Positions 1 to 8,048 of a stretch of 8,850 nt of DNA are shown one piece after another. The stretch comes from Bacillota bacterium (GTDB lineage Bacteria > Bacillota_A > Clostridia > Lachnospirales > Bianqueaceae). Numbering within the stretch: the stretch's first letter is position 1; the number at the start of each line of letters is the position of its first letter. Location of the stretch: positions 1 through 8,850 of the forward strand of contig JAFOIR010000114.1 of NCBI GenBank assembly GCA_017420625.1, read 5' to 3'. The position numbers and the translations under genes are program-made. Under the pieces are notes generated by a model. That model was not told the DNA's origin, ran no database searches, and saw only the letters and a program-made list of their open reading frames with translations.

Positions 1-1680
1 CACGATATGATCGGCTGCCCGCATGGTTTCTTCATCGTGTTCAACGACGATCAAAGTATTACCCAGATCTCTCAGGTTTTCAAGCGTCCGAAGCAATTTC
101 TGATTATCGCGCTGATGAAGGCCGATAGAAGGTTCATCCAGAATGTATAAAACGCCAACCAGTCCTGAACCGATCTGTGTTGCAAGACGGATCCGCTGAG
201 ATTCCCCACCGGAGAGTGTTCCTGCTGCTCGGGACAGTGTCAGATAATCAAGACCGACATTATTGAGGAAAGAAAGACGGGCACGAATCTCTTTCAGAAG
301 CATTCCGCCAATCATTTTCTCTCTTTCTGTCAGAGAAATCTCTTCAAAAAACTTTTTGGATTCCTTTACCGATTTGGCAGTCAGCTCTGCAATATTAAGA
401 TCTCCCACTGTTACCGCCAGAGCATCCGGACGAAGACGTGTTCCATGACAGACCGGACATTCCCGATGCGTCATGAATTGTTCATATTCTCCCCGCATGC
501 TTTCCGGTGTTTCCTGATAACGCCGTTTTAACGTGGGAATCAGACCTTCATAAGTCATTTCATAGTCTCTGGGGCCAAACCGCCCTTCATACGCAATATG
601 AAAAGCCTGATCATCTCCTCCATAGAGGATCAGATCTCTGTCTTTTTCCTTCAGATCTTTCCATGGCATTTCCAGAGAAAACTTGTGACGTTTGGAAAGA
701 TAGCGCATGATCTTTCCGCTGTAGCTGTCAGGATTGGCAACAGAACCATAGCCGGGAGCAGTAATCGCTCCTTCCATCAGTGAGAGTGACGGATTAGGAA
801 TCAGCAGATCCGGATCGAATTCAGCCTTAACGCCTAACCCTAAACACTCCGGGCAGGCACCAAAAGGATTGTTGAAGGAAAATGACCGTGGCTGCGGTTC
901 ACTGATGCTGATTCCACAGATCGGACAGGCAAAGTTCTCACTGAAGATCTGGCGTTCTCCATTCCCCAGATCTACGATCAGCAAGCCCTCCGTCTGTTTT
1001 AAAACCGTTTCGATCGAATCAGATAATCGCTTGGTGATCCCTGGCTTGATGATCAACCGATCCACCACGATCTCGATCGTATGTTTGATATTCTTCTCCA
1101 GTTCGATCGGCTCATCCAGCATTCGAAGTTCGCCATCAATATAGGCACGCACAAATCCGGATCGTTTCGCCTTATCGATCAATTTGGCATGCGTTCCTTT
1201 TCTGCCGGCTACGACTTGAGCCAAAAGCTGGATCCGTGTTCCTTCCGGCAGGGAAAGCAATGAATCCACCATCTGATCGACACTTTGACGTTCAATGACT
1301 CTTCCGCAGTTCGGACAATGAGGAATTCCGATTCTGGCATACAAAAGACGTAAATAGTCGTAAATCTCCGTAACTGTTCCGACAGTAGAACGCGGGTTCT
1401 TGGACGTTGTTTTCTGATCGATCGCAATCGAAGGAGACAGACCGTCTATACTTTCTACATCCGGTTTCTCCATCTGCCCCAGGAACATACGGGCATAACT
1501 GGACAAAGACTCCATATATCGTCTCTGCCCTTCGGCAAAGATCGTATCAAAAGCCAGCGAAGACTTACCTGAACCTGACAGACCAGTGAAAACCACTAAC
1601 TTGTCTCTTGGGATCGTTACATCCAGATTCTTCAGGTTGTGCTCGTTCGCCCCCTTGATTCGGATGACATTTTCGGGCAT
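1..1680 (-). CDS. uvrA: UvrABC excinuclease subunit A, 3'-truncated by window edge
   Basis: UvrA is the ATP-driven damage sensor of nucleotide excision repair; as a dimer it loads UvrB onto lesions. The frame is open through the left edge, giving the first 560 residues of a protein usually about 940 long. The start MPENVIRIKGANEHNLKNL is typical of the family. Visible motifs are Walker A GLSGSGKSS (33-41), a zinc module CX2C-X20-CX2C (Cys252, 255, 276, 279), a second CPVCHGTRL cysteine motif near residue 410, the ABC signature LSGGESQRIRLATQIGS (about 488-504), and Walker B YILDEPSIGLH followed by the VVEHD switch. So the whole first ATPase half is present, and the second half (about 380 residues) lies outside. 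The ATG at 1680 follows the uvrB stop by one base. Its SD-like AAAGGAA (1686-1692) lies inside uvrB, five bases upstream, which suggests translational coupling. No frameshift was seen on translating the region by hand. Confidence 0.97.
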   Translation of the reverse strand, partial: MPENVIRIKGANEHNLKNLDVTIPRDKLVVFTGLSGSGKSSLAFDTIFAEGQRRYMESLSSYARMFLGQMEKPDVESIDGLSPSIAIDQKTTSKNPRSTVGTVTEIYDYLRLLYARIGIPHCPNCGRVIERQSVDQMVDSLLSLPEGTRIQLLAQVVAGRKGTHAKLIDKAKRSGFVRAYIDGELRMLDEPIELEKNIKHTIEIVVDRLIIKPGITKRLSDSIETVLKQTEGLLIVDLGNGERQIFSENFACPICGISISEPQPRSFSFNNPFGACPECLGLGVKAEFDPDLLIPNPSLSLMEGAITAPGYGSVANPDSYSGKIMRYLSKRHKFSLEMPWKDLKEKDRDLILYGGDDQAFHIAYEGRFGPRDYEMTYEGLIPTLKRRYQETPESMRGEYEQFMTHRECPVCHGTRLRPDALAVTVGDLNIAELTAKSVKESKKFFEEISLTEREKMIGGMLLKEIRARLSFLNNVGLDYLTLSRAAGTLSGGESQRIRLATQIGSGLVGVLYILDEPSIGLHQRDNQKLLRTLENLRDLGNTLIVVEHDEETMRAADHIV

Positions 1681-1681
1681 T

Positions 1682-3736
1682 TCAGTTCCTTTCTTTCAGT
1701 TCCTGCAGTACTTTTCTCAAATCCATGATCTCATCACGCAGCATCGCGGCTTCCTCAAAAGAAAGATCGGCTGCTGCTTTGTACATGGCTTTCTTTAGTT
1801 CTTCGATCTTCTTTTCGAGAGTTTTTACGCTCATGGATTCCGGATCGATCTCATCCTTCGAAGCCGGCTGATCCAGCTTCAGCGTTGTATGGATCACATC
1901 ATATACTTTCTTGGTGATGCTGCGCGGCACGATGCCATGAGCTTCGTTGTATTCTGACTGGATCTTCCGACGTCGGTTGGTCTCTGCCAGAGCACGCTCC
2001 ATGGATTCCGTCATGTAATCCGCATACAGAATGACATGACCATCTACGTTTCTCGCAGCTCTTCCGATCGTCTGAATTAAAGATGTCTCGCTTCTGAGGA
2101 AACCTTCCTTATCCGCATCCAGGATCGCAATGAGTGATACTTCCGGAATATCGAGACCTTCTCTGAGAAGATTGATGCCGACCAGCACATCATACACGCC
2201 GGTTCGAAGATCCCGCACGATCTCCAGCCGCTGCAGGGTATCGATATCCGAGTGAAGATAATTCACTTTGATTCCGGCTTCCTTCAGGTAGTCGGTCAGA
2301 TCCTCTGCCATCCGCTTGGTCAATGTAGTAACAAGCGTCTTTTGGCCTCTCTCACATACCTTACGGATCTCTCCGATCAGATCATCGATCTGTCCATTGA
2401 TCGGATGAATATCGACTTTAGGATCGATCAGGCCGGTAGGACGAATCACCTGTTCCGCTCTCAGACTTTCATGTTCCTTCTCATAGGGACCTGGCGTGGC
2501 AGAAACAAAGAGGACCTGGCCTACTTTCTCTTCAAACTCCTGAAAATTGAGCGGCCGGTTATCCTTGGCAGACGGCAGACGAAAACCATACTCCACAAGG
2601 GTATTTTTCCGGTTCTGATCGCCGTTATACATGGCTCGCAGCTGCGGGATCGTCATATGTGACTCATCGATCATGACCAGAAAATCCTTCGGGAAATAAT
2701 CGATCAGCGTATAGGGTGTCGTTCCCGCTGCTCTTCCTGATAGATGTCGGGAATAGTTTTCAATACCGCTGCAGAAACCAGTCTCCCGCATCATTTCGAT
2801 ATCATAATTCGTTCTCTGAGAAAGCCGCTGTGCTTCCAGCAGTTTTCCATCAGCTGTCAGTTCCTTCAAGCGATCTTCCAGTTCTTCTTCGATCGTCCGG
2901 ATAGCTCTTTCCATCTTCTCTGCCGGTGTGACGTAATGAGAAGCAGGAAACAGCATGATATGGCTGCGGCTTCCGAGCACTTCACCGGTCAGAACATCGA
3001 GTTCAACGATCCGATCGATCTCATCGCCAAAGAATTCTACCCGATAAGCCGTTTTATCATAAGCGATCGGCATGATCTCCACGACATCTCCGTGAACCCG
3101 GAAGGTGCCTCGTTCAAAGGTCATATCATTGCGGGTATACTGAAGTTCCACCAGACGTTTCAGAACACTGTCCCTTTCACGAACCATTCCGGGACGAAGG
3201 GACAGAGCCATACTGCTGTAATCTTCCGGATCGCCCAGACCATAAATACAGGATACGCTGGATACGATGATGACGTCTCTTCTCTCGAACAACGCAGCTG
3301 TTGCTGAATGGCGCATCTGGTCGATCTCATCATTGATCGAACTGTCTTTTTCTATATAGGTATCGGTCTGCGGGACGTAGGCTTCCGGTTGATAATAGTC
3401 GTAATAGGACACAAAGTACTCAACGGCATTGTCCGGAAAGAATTCTTTGAACTCATTATACAGCTGGGCTGCCAGTGTCTTGTTGTGAGCAAGTACTAAG
3501 GTAGGCCGCTGCAATTTCGCAATGACATTTGCCATGGTAAAGGTCTTGCCCGATCCTGTGACGCCCATCAGCGTCTGAAACCGGTTGCCTTTTGAGAACC
3601 CTTCGGTCAGTTTCTCAATGGCTTCCGGCTGATCTCCGGTTGCCTGATAAGGTGAAACGACTCGAAAGGGTTTGGTATCACGATAGAAACCATCTTTCAG
3701 CCATGGATTGACTTCTTCGGTATGCATCGTATACAA
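1682..3736 (-). CDS. uvrB: UvrABC excinuclease subunit B
   Basis: UvrB is the helicase-like damage-verification subunit. UvrA delivers it to DNA, and it then recruits the nuclease UvrC. Counting from the TTG at 3736 gives 684 residues. Motifs are Walker A GVTGSGKT (58-65), the tyrosine-rich beta-hairpin [12 protein letters not shown] (about 111-122) that clamps the lesion strand, the DESH box (357-360), the motif VI region [12 protein letters not shown], and a C-terminal UVR domain (about 639-674) that contacts UvrC. The core is complete and looks functional. The start is uncertain. A TTG at 3736 lies 4 bases after AGAGGAG, and an ATG at 3727 (681 residues) lies 13 bases after it; neither spacing is ideal. 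Either start leaves about 17-20 residues before the conserved [18 protein letters not shown] block, longer than in E. coli or B. subtilis UvrB. The gene follows recA after a terminator and runs directly into uvrA. Confidence 0.97.
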   Translation of the reverse strand: MYTMHTEEVNPWLKDGFYRDTKPFRVVSPYQATGDQPEAIEKLTEGFSKGNRFQTLMGVTGSGKTFTMANVIAKLQRPTLVLAHNKTLAAQLYNEFKEFFPDNAVEYFVSYYDYYQPEAYVPQTDTYIEKDSSINDEIDQMRHSATAALFERRDVIIVSSVSCIYGLGDPEDYSSMALSLRPGMVRERDSVLKRLVELQYTRNDMTFERGTFRVHGDVVEIMPIAYDKTAYRVEFFGDEIDRIVELDVLTGEVLGSRSHIMLFPASHYVTPAEKMERAIRTIEEELEDRLKELTADGKLLEAQRLSQRTNYDIEMMRETGFCSGIENYSRHLSGRAAGTTPYTLIDYFPKDFLVMIDESHMTIPQLRAMYNGDQNRKNTLVEYGFRLPSAKDNRPLNFQEFEEKVGQVLFVSATPGPYEKEHESLRAEQVIRPTGLIDPKVDIHPINGQIDDLIGEIRKVCERGQKTLVTTLTKRMAEDLTDYLKEAGIKVNYLHSDIDTLQRLEIVRDLRTGVYDVLVGINLLREGLDIPEVSLIAILDADKEGFLRSETSLIQTIGRAARNVDGHVILYADYMTESMERALAETNRRRKIQSEYNEAHGIVPRSITKKVYDVIHTTLKLDQPASKDEIDPESMSVKTLEKKIEELKKAMYKAAADLSFEEAAMLRDEIMDLRKVLQELKERN
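1686..1692 (-). promoter_or_regulatory. Ribosome binding site of uvrA inside uvrB
   Basis: AAAGGAA on the minus strand lies five bases before the uvrA ATG and within the last codons of uvrB. The arrangement TGA-A-ATG suits re-initiation by ribosomes that finish uvrB, and supports the ATG at 1680 as the uvrA start. Confidence 0.65.
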
Positions 3737-3740
3737 AGGA

Positions 3741-3747
3741 CTCCTCT
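3741..3747 (-). promoter_or_regulatory. Ribosome binding site of uvrB, start-deciding
   Basis: AGAGGAG on the minus strand is the only SD-like sequence before uvrB. It is 4 bases from the in-frame TTG (3736) and 13 bases from the in-frame ATG (3727). The spacing is short for one and long for the other, so the start cannot be settled from sequence alone. Confidence 0.6.
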
Positions 3748-3761
3748 GTTGTTGCTGTGTG

Positions 3762-3804
3762 AAAAAATCAGCAGAAGCCAGAATTGGTCTCTTGGCTTCT
3801 GCTG
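3762..3804 (-). terminator. Intrinsic terminator after recA
   Basis: On the minus strand a perfect 12-bp stem, CAGCAGAAGCCA (3804-3793) paired with TGGCTTCTGCTG (3780-3769), encloses a 12-base loop and is followed almost at once by six T residues (3767-3762). This is a classic Rho-independent terminator for transcripts coming through recA. An A-rich stretch on the other side (TTAATTAAAA) gives only a weak T4 tract on the plus strand, so bidirectional function is possible but less likely, and no plus-strand gene is present to need it. The terminator sits 22 bases downstream of the recA stop, and its T tract ends 25 bases before the uvrB TTG. Confidence 0.9.
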
Positions 3805-3825
3805 CCGTTTTAATTAAGAGATTGG

Positions 3826-3834
3826 ATTAGATCA
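3826..3834 (-). promoter_or_regulatory. Candidate extended -10 promoter for uvrBA
   Basis: The minus strand reads TGATCTAAT across the recA stop codon: a TGn extension plus TCTAAT, which matches five of six positions of the sigma-A -10 consensus. No convincing -35 lies 16-18 bases upstream, as expected for an extended -10 type but also expected by chance. Initiation about 7 bases downstream would place the terminator hairpin in the uvrB leader. This is inference from a short match only. Confidence 0.22.
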
Positions 3835-4861
3835 GGCTGTCCTGTCCTTCACGGAAGTCTTCCTGCGGAAGAGGATCAAATCCATGTTTGATACGAACTT
3901 TGGATTCGATCTCTGCGAGAAGATCCGGATGCTCAGACAGGAAGTTTTTGGTATTTTCACGGCCCTGACCAAGGCGTTCGTCGTTATAGTTGTACCAGGA
4001 GCCGCTCTTGATAACGATATCCTCTGCAGCTGCAAGATCAAGAACATCACCGACGTGAGAAATACCGGTTCCGTACATGATATCGAATTCTGCCTCTTTG
4101 AATGGAGGTGCAACTTTATTCTTGACCACTTTGACACGAGTCCGGTTACCGATAAAGTTTCCGTTCTGTTTCAGTGTCTCCGTTCTGCGAACATCCAGAC
4201 GAACCGAGGCATAGAATTTCAGAGCACGGCCGCCGGTCGTCGTTTCGGGATTGCCAAACATGACGCCGATCTTCTCACGAAGCTGATTGATGAAGACGAC
4301 AATGCATTTGGATTTGCTGATCGCACCGGCCAGTTTGCGAAGCGCCTGTGACATCAGTCTTGCCTGCAGACCAACATGGGAATCACCCATCTCTCCTTCG
4401 ATCTCAGCTTTGGGAACCAGGGCAGCGACGGAGTCAATAACGACGATATCCATTGCACCGGAACGAACCATCGTCTCCGCGATCTCCATAGCCTGTTCAC
4501 CGTTATCCGGCTGTGAGATATACAGATTGTCGATATCAACACCCAGATTTTTCGCATACTGCGGATCCATGGCATGTTCTGCATCTACATATCCAGCAAT
4601 TCCGCCGCGTTTCTGTGCTTCGGCAACCATATGCAGTGCCAGTGTCGTTTTACCGGAAGACTCCGGTCCGTAGATCTCGATAATTCTTCCCTTCGGTACA
4701 CCGCCGACACCAAGTGCGATATCCAAAGAAAGGGAGCCGGTAGGAATGGATTCCACGTTCATCTCCACAGAATCACCCATTTTCATGACGGCACCGCGGC
4801 CGAAATCTTTTTCGATCTTGGAAAGGGCCGCTTCCAATGCTTTCTGTCTTTCGTCCTGCAT
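3827..4861 (-). CDS. recA: Recombinase A
   Basis: RecA forms ATP-dependent filaments on single-stranded DNA, drives strand exchange, and acts as co-protease for LexA-type repressors. The product is 344 residues, full length for the family (E. coli 353). It has the N-terminal polymerisation helix, Walker A GPESSGKT (65-72), the YVDAEHA segment carrying the catalytic glutamate, Walker [14 protein letters not shown]-binding loop 1 around [14 protein letters not shown], loop 2 around [19 protein letters not shown], and a short acidic tail ending GQDSLI. The ATG at 4861 follows a strong AAGGAG at a 7-base spacing. It lies 19 bases after the cinA stop, the usual Bacillota cinA-recA neighbourhood, and is followed by a strong terminator. 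No recX or rny follows; uvrBA does. GATC sites are sparser here than in neighbouring genes by hand count, possibly reflecting different codon choice in a highly expressed gene. Confidence 0.99.
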   Translation of the reverse strand: MQDERQKALEAALSKIEKDFGRGAVMKMGDSVEMNVESIPTGSLSLDIALGVGGVPKGRIIEIYGPESSGKTTLALHMVAEAQKRGGIAGYVDAEHAMDPQYAKNLGVDIDNLYISQPDNGEQAMEIAETMVRSGAMDIVVIDSVAALVPKAEIEGEMGDSHVGLQARLMSQALRKLAGAISKSKCIVVFINQLREKIGVMFGNPETTTGGRALKFYASVRLDVRRTETLKQNGNFIGNRTRVKVVKNKVAPPFKEAEFDIMYGTGISHVGDVLDLAAAEDIVIKSGSWYNYNDERLGQGRENTKNFLSEHPDLLAEIESKVRIKHGFDPLPQEDFREGQDSLI

Positions 4862-4868
4862 ACTTTTT

Positions 4869-4874
4869 CTCCTT
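4869..4874 (-). promoter_or_regulatory. Ribosome binding site of recA
   Basis: AAGGAG on the minus strand, seven bases before the recA ATG at 4861, falls in the 19-base cinA-recA gap and fixes the recA start. Confidence 0.85.
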
Positions 4875-4880
4875 ATGAAA

Positions 4881-6131
4881 TCAGTAATTGTTCTTTTTTA
4901 CCTGCATGAGAACCCGACGCAGCAGATTCAGAGAATATACTGCAGCCAGTTCCCGATTGGAGTTTCTCCTTCGGGAGAAAACCATTGTCTCACTTTCGAT
5001 CCGATCACCTACTTTGACAGCCACACAAACCATTCCGGAAGGTTTGGAAGAACTTGTCTGTTCAGCGATACCAGTTTCTGCCACAGCTGCCTGAGTCCCG
5101 AAAATACGAGCGGCACCTTCTGCCATTTCGATCGCTGTCTCTTCGCTGACAGCACCGTACTTTGCCAGGGTATCTTCTTTAACACCGAGAAGTGAGATTT
5201 TAGACGGATTACTATAGGCGGTCACGCTTCCCATCAGTCGATCAGATACACCGCTTTGACGAACAAATCTATCGGTGATCAGTCCTCCGCAGCTCGATTC
5301 CGCGGCACTGACCGTAAGGTCAAGATCCCGGAGAAGCTGCAGTACTGCATCGGTCAGAGTTTCACCATCTGCACCGAAGATCAGGTCGCCGAACATCTCT
5401 CGGATATGTTCTTCTACCGGCAGGATCATATCCCGACATTCTTCTTCGCTGGAGGCTTTTGCTGTGATTCGAAGATCCACGATCCCTTCTTTCGCATAAG
5501 GCGCAAGCGTTGGATTCTTCATTGAGATCATTTCGTCATGCAGTTTATCTTCAACGGCAGATTCCCCCATTCCACAGATATGCAGGGTGCGGGAAATCAT
5601 GATCTCGTCGCTGATCGAGCGAAGATACGGAATGACCTGGTCATCAAACATCGGTATGATCTCTGACGGAGGTCCGGGCAGCATGATCAGGATCTTCTCA
5701 TCTTTCGAAAGGATGAATCCCGGTGCTGTTCCATTGTCATTATACAGGGGAATACAGCCTTCCGGCAGCATTGCCTGTTTCCAGTTATTGTTTGTGATCG
5801 TCCGTCCGCGCCGCAACATATAACCGGCTATATGATCCTTTGCGATCTCATCCATGTAAAGCGGCACACCAAAGAACTCTGCTCCCATCTCCTTCGAAAG
5901 GTCATCCTCGGTCGGTCCGAGACCTCCGGAGGTGATGACCAGATTGGCATGCCGATACGCTTCTTCAAACGCCTGTTTCACTCTGGCCGGGTTGTCTCCC
6001 ACGACTTGCTGGTGAAAGGTATCGATCCCCAAAAGGGCCAGTCCACGAGCGATATAGGAAGCATTGGTATTGATGATGTCTCCGAGAAGGATCTCGGTTC
6101 CAATCGCAATGATTTCAGCTTTAAGCTTCAT
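4881..6131 (-). CDS. cinA: CinA family protein (competence/damage-inducible protein)
   Basis: The 416-residue, two-domain protein matches the usual CinA length. The N-terminal MoCF-biosynthesis-like domain (about 4-170) carries [13 protein letters not shown] near the start, GGLGPTEDD (69-77), and the NDNGTAPGF and [10 protein letters not shown] blocks. In characterised relatives this domain acts as an ADP-ribose or nucleotide pyrophosphatase. The C-terminal domain (about 255-410) belongs to the nicotinamide-nucleotide amidohydrolase (PncC) family, which recycles NMN in pyridine nucleotide salvage. Here its signatures differ from family norm: AESSCGG (277-283) rather than [19 protein letters not shown] (353-364) where AGP-GG is usual, and RRR (387-389) where a G-D/S-R motif is usual. 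Fold and position support the name, but amidase activity is doubtful. The ATG at 6131 overlaps the end of pgsA by 11 bases, and a GGGAG sits 12 bases upstream, a weak signal that suggests coupling. recA follows 19 bases later. Confidence 0.93.
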   Translation of the reverse strand: MKLKAEIIAIGTEILLGDIINTNASYIARGLALLGIDTFHQQVVGDNPARVKQAFEEAYRHANLVITSGGLGPTEDDLSKEMGAEFFGVPLYMDEIAKDHIAGYMLRRGRTITNNNWKQAMLPEGCIPLYNDNGTAPGFILSKDEKILIMLPGPPSEIIPMFDDQVIPYLRSISDEIMISRTLHICGMGESAVEDKLHDEMISMKNPTLAPYAKEGIVDLRITAKASSEEECRDMILPVEEHIREMFGDLIFGADGETLTDAVLQLLRDLDLTVSAAESSCGGLITDRFVRQSGVSDRLMGSVTAYSNPSKISLLGVKEDTLAKYGAVSEETAIEMAEGAARIFGTQAAVAETGIAEQTSSSKPSGMVCVAVKVGDRIESETMVFSRRRNSNRELAAVYSLNLLRRVLMQVKKNNY

Positions 6132-6678
6132 TTTCTTTCAGAACTCCCAAATTGTTCCGGATATAATTAACGACAGAAATGATCGTCAGAAGCACCGAAG
6201 CAACAATCAGGATCCAGCGTAGGATCGGCAGGATACCGAAGAAATCCCACGGAATCAGAAGGGAAATGATCATGATCATCTGGACTGTCGTCTTGATTTT
6301 TCCAAAGATATCCGCTGCAATCACAACGCCTTTGGAGGCAGCGACCAGTCTGAAGCCGCTGATGATGAATTCTCTTCCGATCAGGATGACGGCTGCCCAC
6401 GCAGGCAGAAGACCCGTTTCCACAAAGCAGATTACCGCAGAGCCAACCAACAGCTTGTCAGCGACCGGATCCATGAACTTTCCAAAATCCGTTACCTGGT
6501 TGGTCGATCTGGCGATTTTCCCATCTGCAAGATCTGTCAGCGATGCGATCACAAAGACGAATAATGCAATCAGATCCTTATAGGGATTTGAGATCCAGCC
6601 AGCCAGATAGATCACACAGTAGACCGGCACCAACAGGACGCGAATGATCGTCAGCTTATTGGGCAGATTCCATTTCAT
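6121..6678 (-). CDS. pgsA: CDP-diacylglycerol--glycerol-3-phosphate 3-phosphatidyltransferase
   Basis: This integral membrane enzyme transfers the phosphatidyl group from CDP-diacylglycerol to glycerol-3-phosphate, giving phosphatidylglycerol phosphate, the committed step to phosphatidylglycerol and cardiolipin. The product is 185 residues, normal for the family. The full CDP-alcohol phosphotransferase motif is present: Asp49, Asp52-Gly53, Ala56-Arg57, eight residues, Gly66, Asp70 and Asp74 (seen as DGKIAR followed by GKFMDPVAD). The N-terminal NLPNKLTIIRVLLVPV and several hydrophobic segments fit the usual multi-span topology. The PgsA assignment over cardiolipin synthase or PssA rests on length, N-terminal motif and its place just before cinA-recA, which is typical in Bacillota. 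The ATG at 6678 overlaps the rimO stop (ATGA), with a consensus AGGAGG 7 bases upstream. Confidence 0.95.
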   Translation of the reverse strand: MKWNLPNKLTIIRVLLVPVYCVIYLAGWISNPYKDLIALFVFVIASLTDLADGKIARSTNQVTDFGKFMDPVADKLLVGSAVICFVETGLLPAWAAVILIGREFIISGFRLVAASKGVVIAADIFGKIKTTVQMIMIISLLIPWDFFGILPILRWILIVASVLLTIISVVNYIRNNLGVLKENEA

Positions 6679-8048
6679 AACTCGTCCTCCTCTTGGAATA
6701 GTGCTTCTCCGACAAGATCATATTCATACGATCCTGTGATCAGTACACGGACAAAATCTCCGGAATGAAGCTCCCTATCCGTTGTTACAAATACAAAGCC
6801 ATCGATATCGGGGGCATCCCGATAAGTTCTGGCACTATAGACATAGGTACCATCATTCATATCTTCCGATGGGATCCTGCCTTCGATCAGCGCATCCATT
6901 TCTTTCCCGACAAACTCAGCGGACTTTTCTTCACTGATCTCGCGCTGAAGTTCCATAAGCTGATCTTTTCGTCTTTCCTTGATCTCCTCCGGAATCTGAT
7001 CCTTCATTCTGGCAGCCGGTGTCCCTTCTTCACAGGAATAGATGAACACGCCCAGGCGATCAAATCTTGCCGATTCAACGAAAGACAACATCTCTTCGAA
7101 TTCCTCTTCGCTCTCCCCGGGAAAACCAGTGATCAGCGTCGTGCGAAGCGTGATCTCGGGCATCTTCCCGCGAAGCTTTTGAAGCAGATCTTCCAGCATT
7201 TTCCGGTTATGTTTGCGGTTCATCCGTTTCAGGACAGTATCAGCGCAATGCTGGATCGGGATATCGATATAAGGAAGGATTTTCTTTTCGCAGGCCATTA
7301 CATCGATCAGTTCATCTGTGACATCTTCCGGATAACAGTACAGCAATCTGATCCATTCGATTCCATCGATCTGACACAGATCCTTCAGAAGATCCGGCAG
7401 CCGGTAATCATCATCGAAGTCTGTACCGTATTTGGTAATATCCTGTGCTACGATCATGACTTCCTTGACACCCGCATCCGCTAAATCCTGTGCTTCTTTA
7501 AGAACAGCCTCTTTAGGTCTGCTGCGGTACGGTCCGCGAAGCATTGGAATGATGCAGTAAGTGCAATGATTATCACATCCGAGTCCGATCTTCAGATACT
7601 CATAATAACCTGGTGTGATCAGCGTTCTCTTCTGATAACCGATCGGTCTTTTGTCCAGCGGATCGACGACCTTTACTTCCTTTTCCTTCTGTTCAAGGAC
7701 TCTGTCCAGTACTTCCACGATCCTCTCATAACTGCCTGTGCCTACAACAGCATCAACTTCCGGCATTTCCCGGAACATCTCATCGGCATATCGCTGAGCC
7801 AGGCAGCCGGTCACGATCAGTGCCTTCAGAGCACCCGTTTTCTTGTATTCCCCCATCTCTATGATGGTCTGAATCGCTTCTTCCTGTGCATCCTGAATAA
7901 AAGCACAGGTATTGACGACGGCAGCTTCTGCCTCTTCGTCATTTTTGGTTATCTCATAGCCGTGATCGGTCAGAAGCGAGAGCATGATCTCCGAATCGAT
8001 CGTATTTTTATCACAGCCTAAGGATGCAAATGCTACTTTTCTTTTCAT
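6675..8048 (-). CDS. rimO: Ribosomal protein S12 methylthiotransferase RimO
   Basis: RimO is a radical-SAM enzyme that adds a methylthio group to a conserved aspartate of ribosomal protein S12. The 457-residue product has all three family domains: an N-terminal UPF0004 domain with the second iron-sulfur cluster ligands Cys12, Cys48 and Cys82; a radical-SAM core with CX3CX2C at Cys158, Cys162 and Cys165 (GCDNHCTYC); and a C-terminal TRAM domain ending near residue 450. RimO is favoured over the tRNA enzyme MiaB by the SLGCDKN start, the GLGCDNHCTYCIIPMLRG stretch and the conserved neighbour pgsA. The ATG at 8048 overlaps the folD stop by 4 bases (ATGA). No clear Shine-Dalgarno precedes it, so translation probably depends on ribosomes finishing folD. 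Confidence 0.95.
   Translation of the reverse strand: MKRKVAFASLGCDKNTIDSEIMLSLLTDHGYEITKNDEEAEAAVVNTCAFIQDAQEEAIQTIIEMGEYKKTGALKALIVTGCLAQRYADEMFREMPEVDAVVGTGSYERIVEVLDRVLEQKEKEVKVVDPLDKRPIGYQKRTLITPGYYEYLKIGLGCDNHCTYCIIPMLRGPYRSRPKEAVLKEAQDLADAGVKEVMIVAQDITKYGTDFDDDYRLPDLLKDLCQIDGIEWIRLLYCYPEDVTDELIDVMACEKKILPYIDIPIQHCADTVLKRMNRKHNRKMLEDLLQKLRGKMPEITLRTTLITGFPGESEEEFEEMLSFVESARFDRLGVFIYSCEEGTPAARMKDQIPEEIKERRKDQLMELQREISEEKSAEFVGKEMDALIEGRIPSEDMNDGTYVYSARTYRDAPDIDGFVFVTTDRELHSGDFVRVLITGSYEYDLVGEALFQEEDEL
6686..6691 (-). promoter_or_regulatory. Ribosome binding site of pgsA inside rimO
   Basis: AGGAGG on the minus strand, seven bases before the pgsA ATG at 6678, lies within the GAA/GAG-rich last codons of rimO. 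It supports independent loading on pgsA in addition to coupling through the ATGA overlap. Confidence 0.85.

Noticed and set aside
2992..3004. GAAC-N5-GTTC resembling an SOS box
   Set aside because: The spacer is 5 rather than 4, flanking bases do not fit the CGAAC...GTTCG consensus, and it lies deep in the uvrB coding region.
4934..4939. TATATT on the minus strand as a recA -10 element
   Set aside because: No acceptable -35 hexamer at 16-18 bases and no properly placed TGn extension; the match is too weak to report as a promoter.
5050..5063. GAAC-N6-GTTC in the cinA 3' part, upstream of recA
   Set aside because: The spacer is 6, too long for the Gram-positive LexA box, and the bases are accounted for by cinA codons.
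6262..6282. Short GATCAT tandem-like repeat in pgsA
   Set aside because: It encodes the hydrophobic Met-Ile run of a membrane segment and reflects the window-wide GATC richness rather than a separate repeat.
6765..7484. Long plus-strand open frame (239 codons) antisense to rimO, and similar ones at 2744-3307, 3884-4351 and 4746-5195
   Set aside because: Each lies opposite a well-supported conserved gene, shows no recognisable family motifs, and is of the kind produced by codon bias in the true strand.
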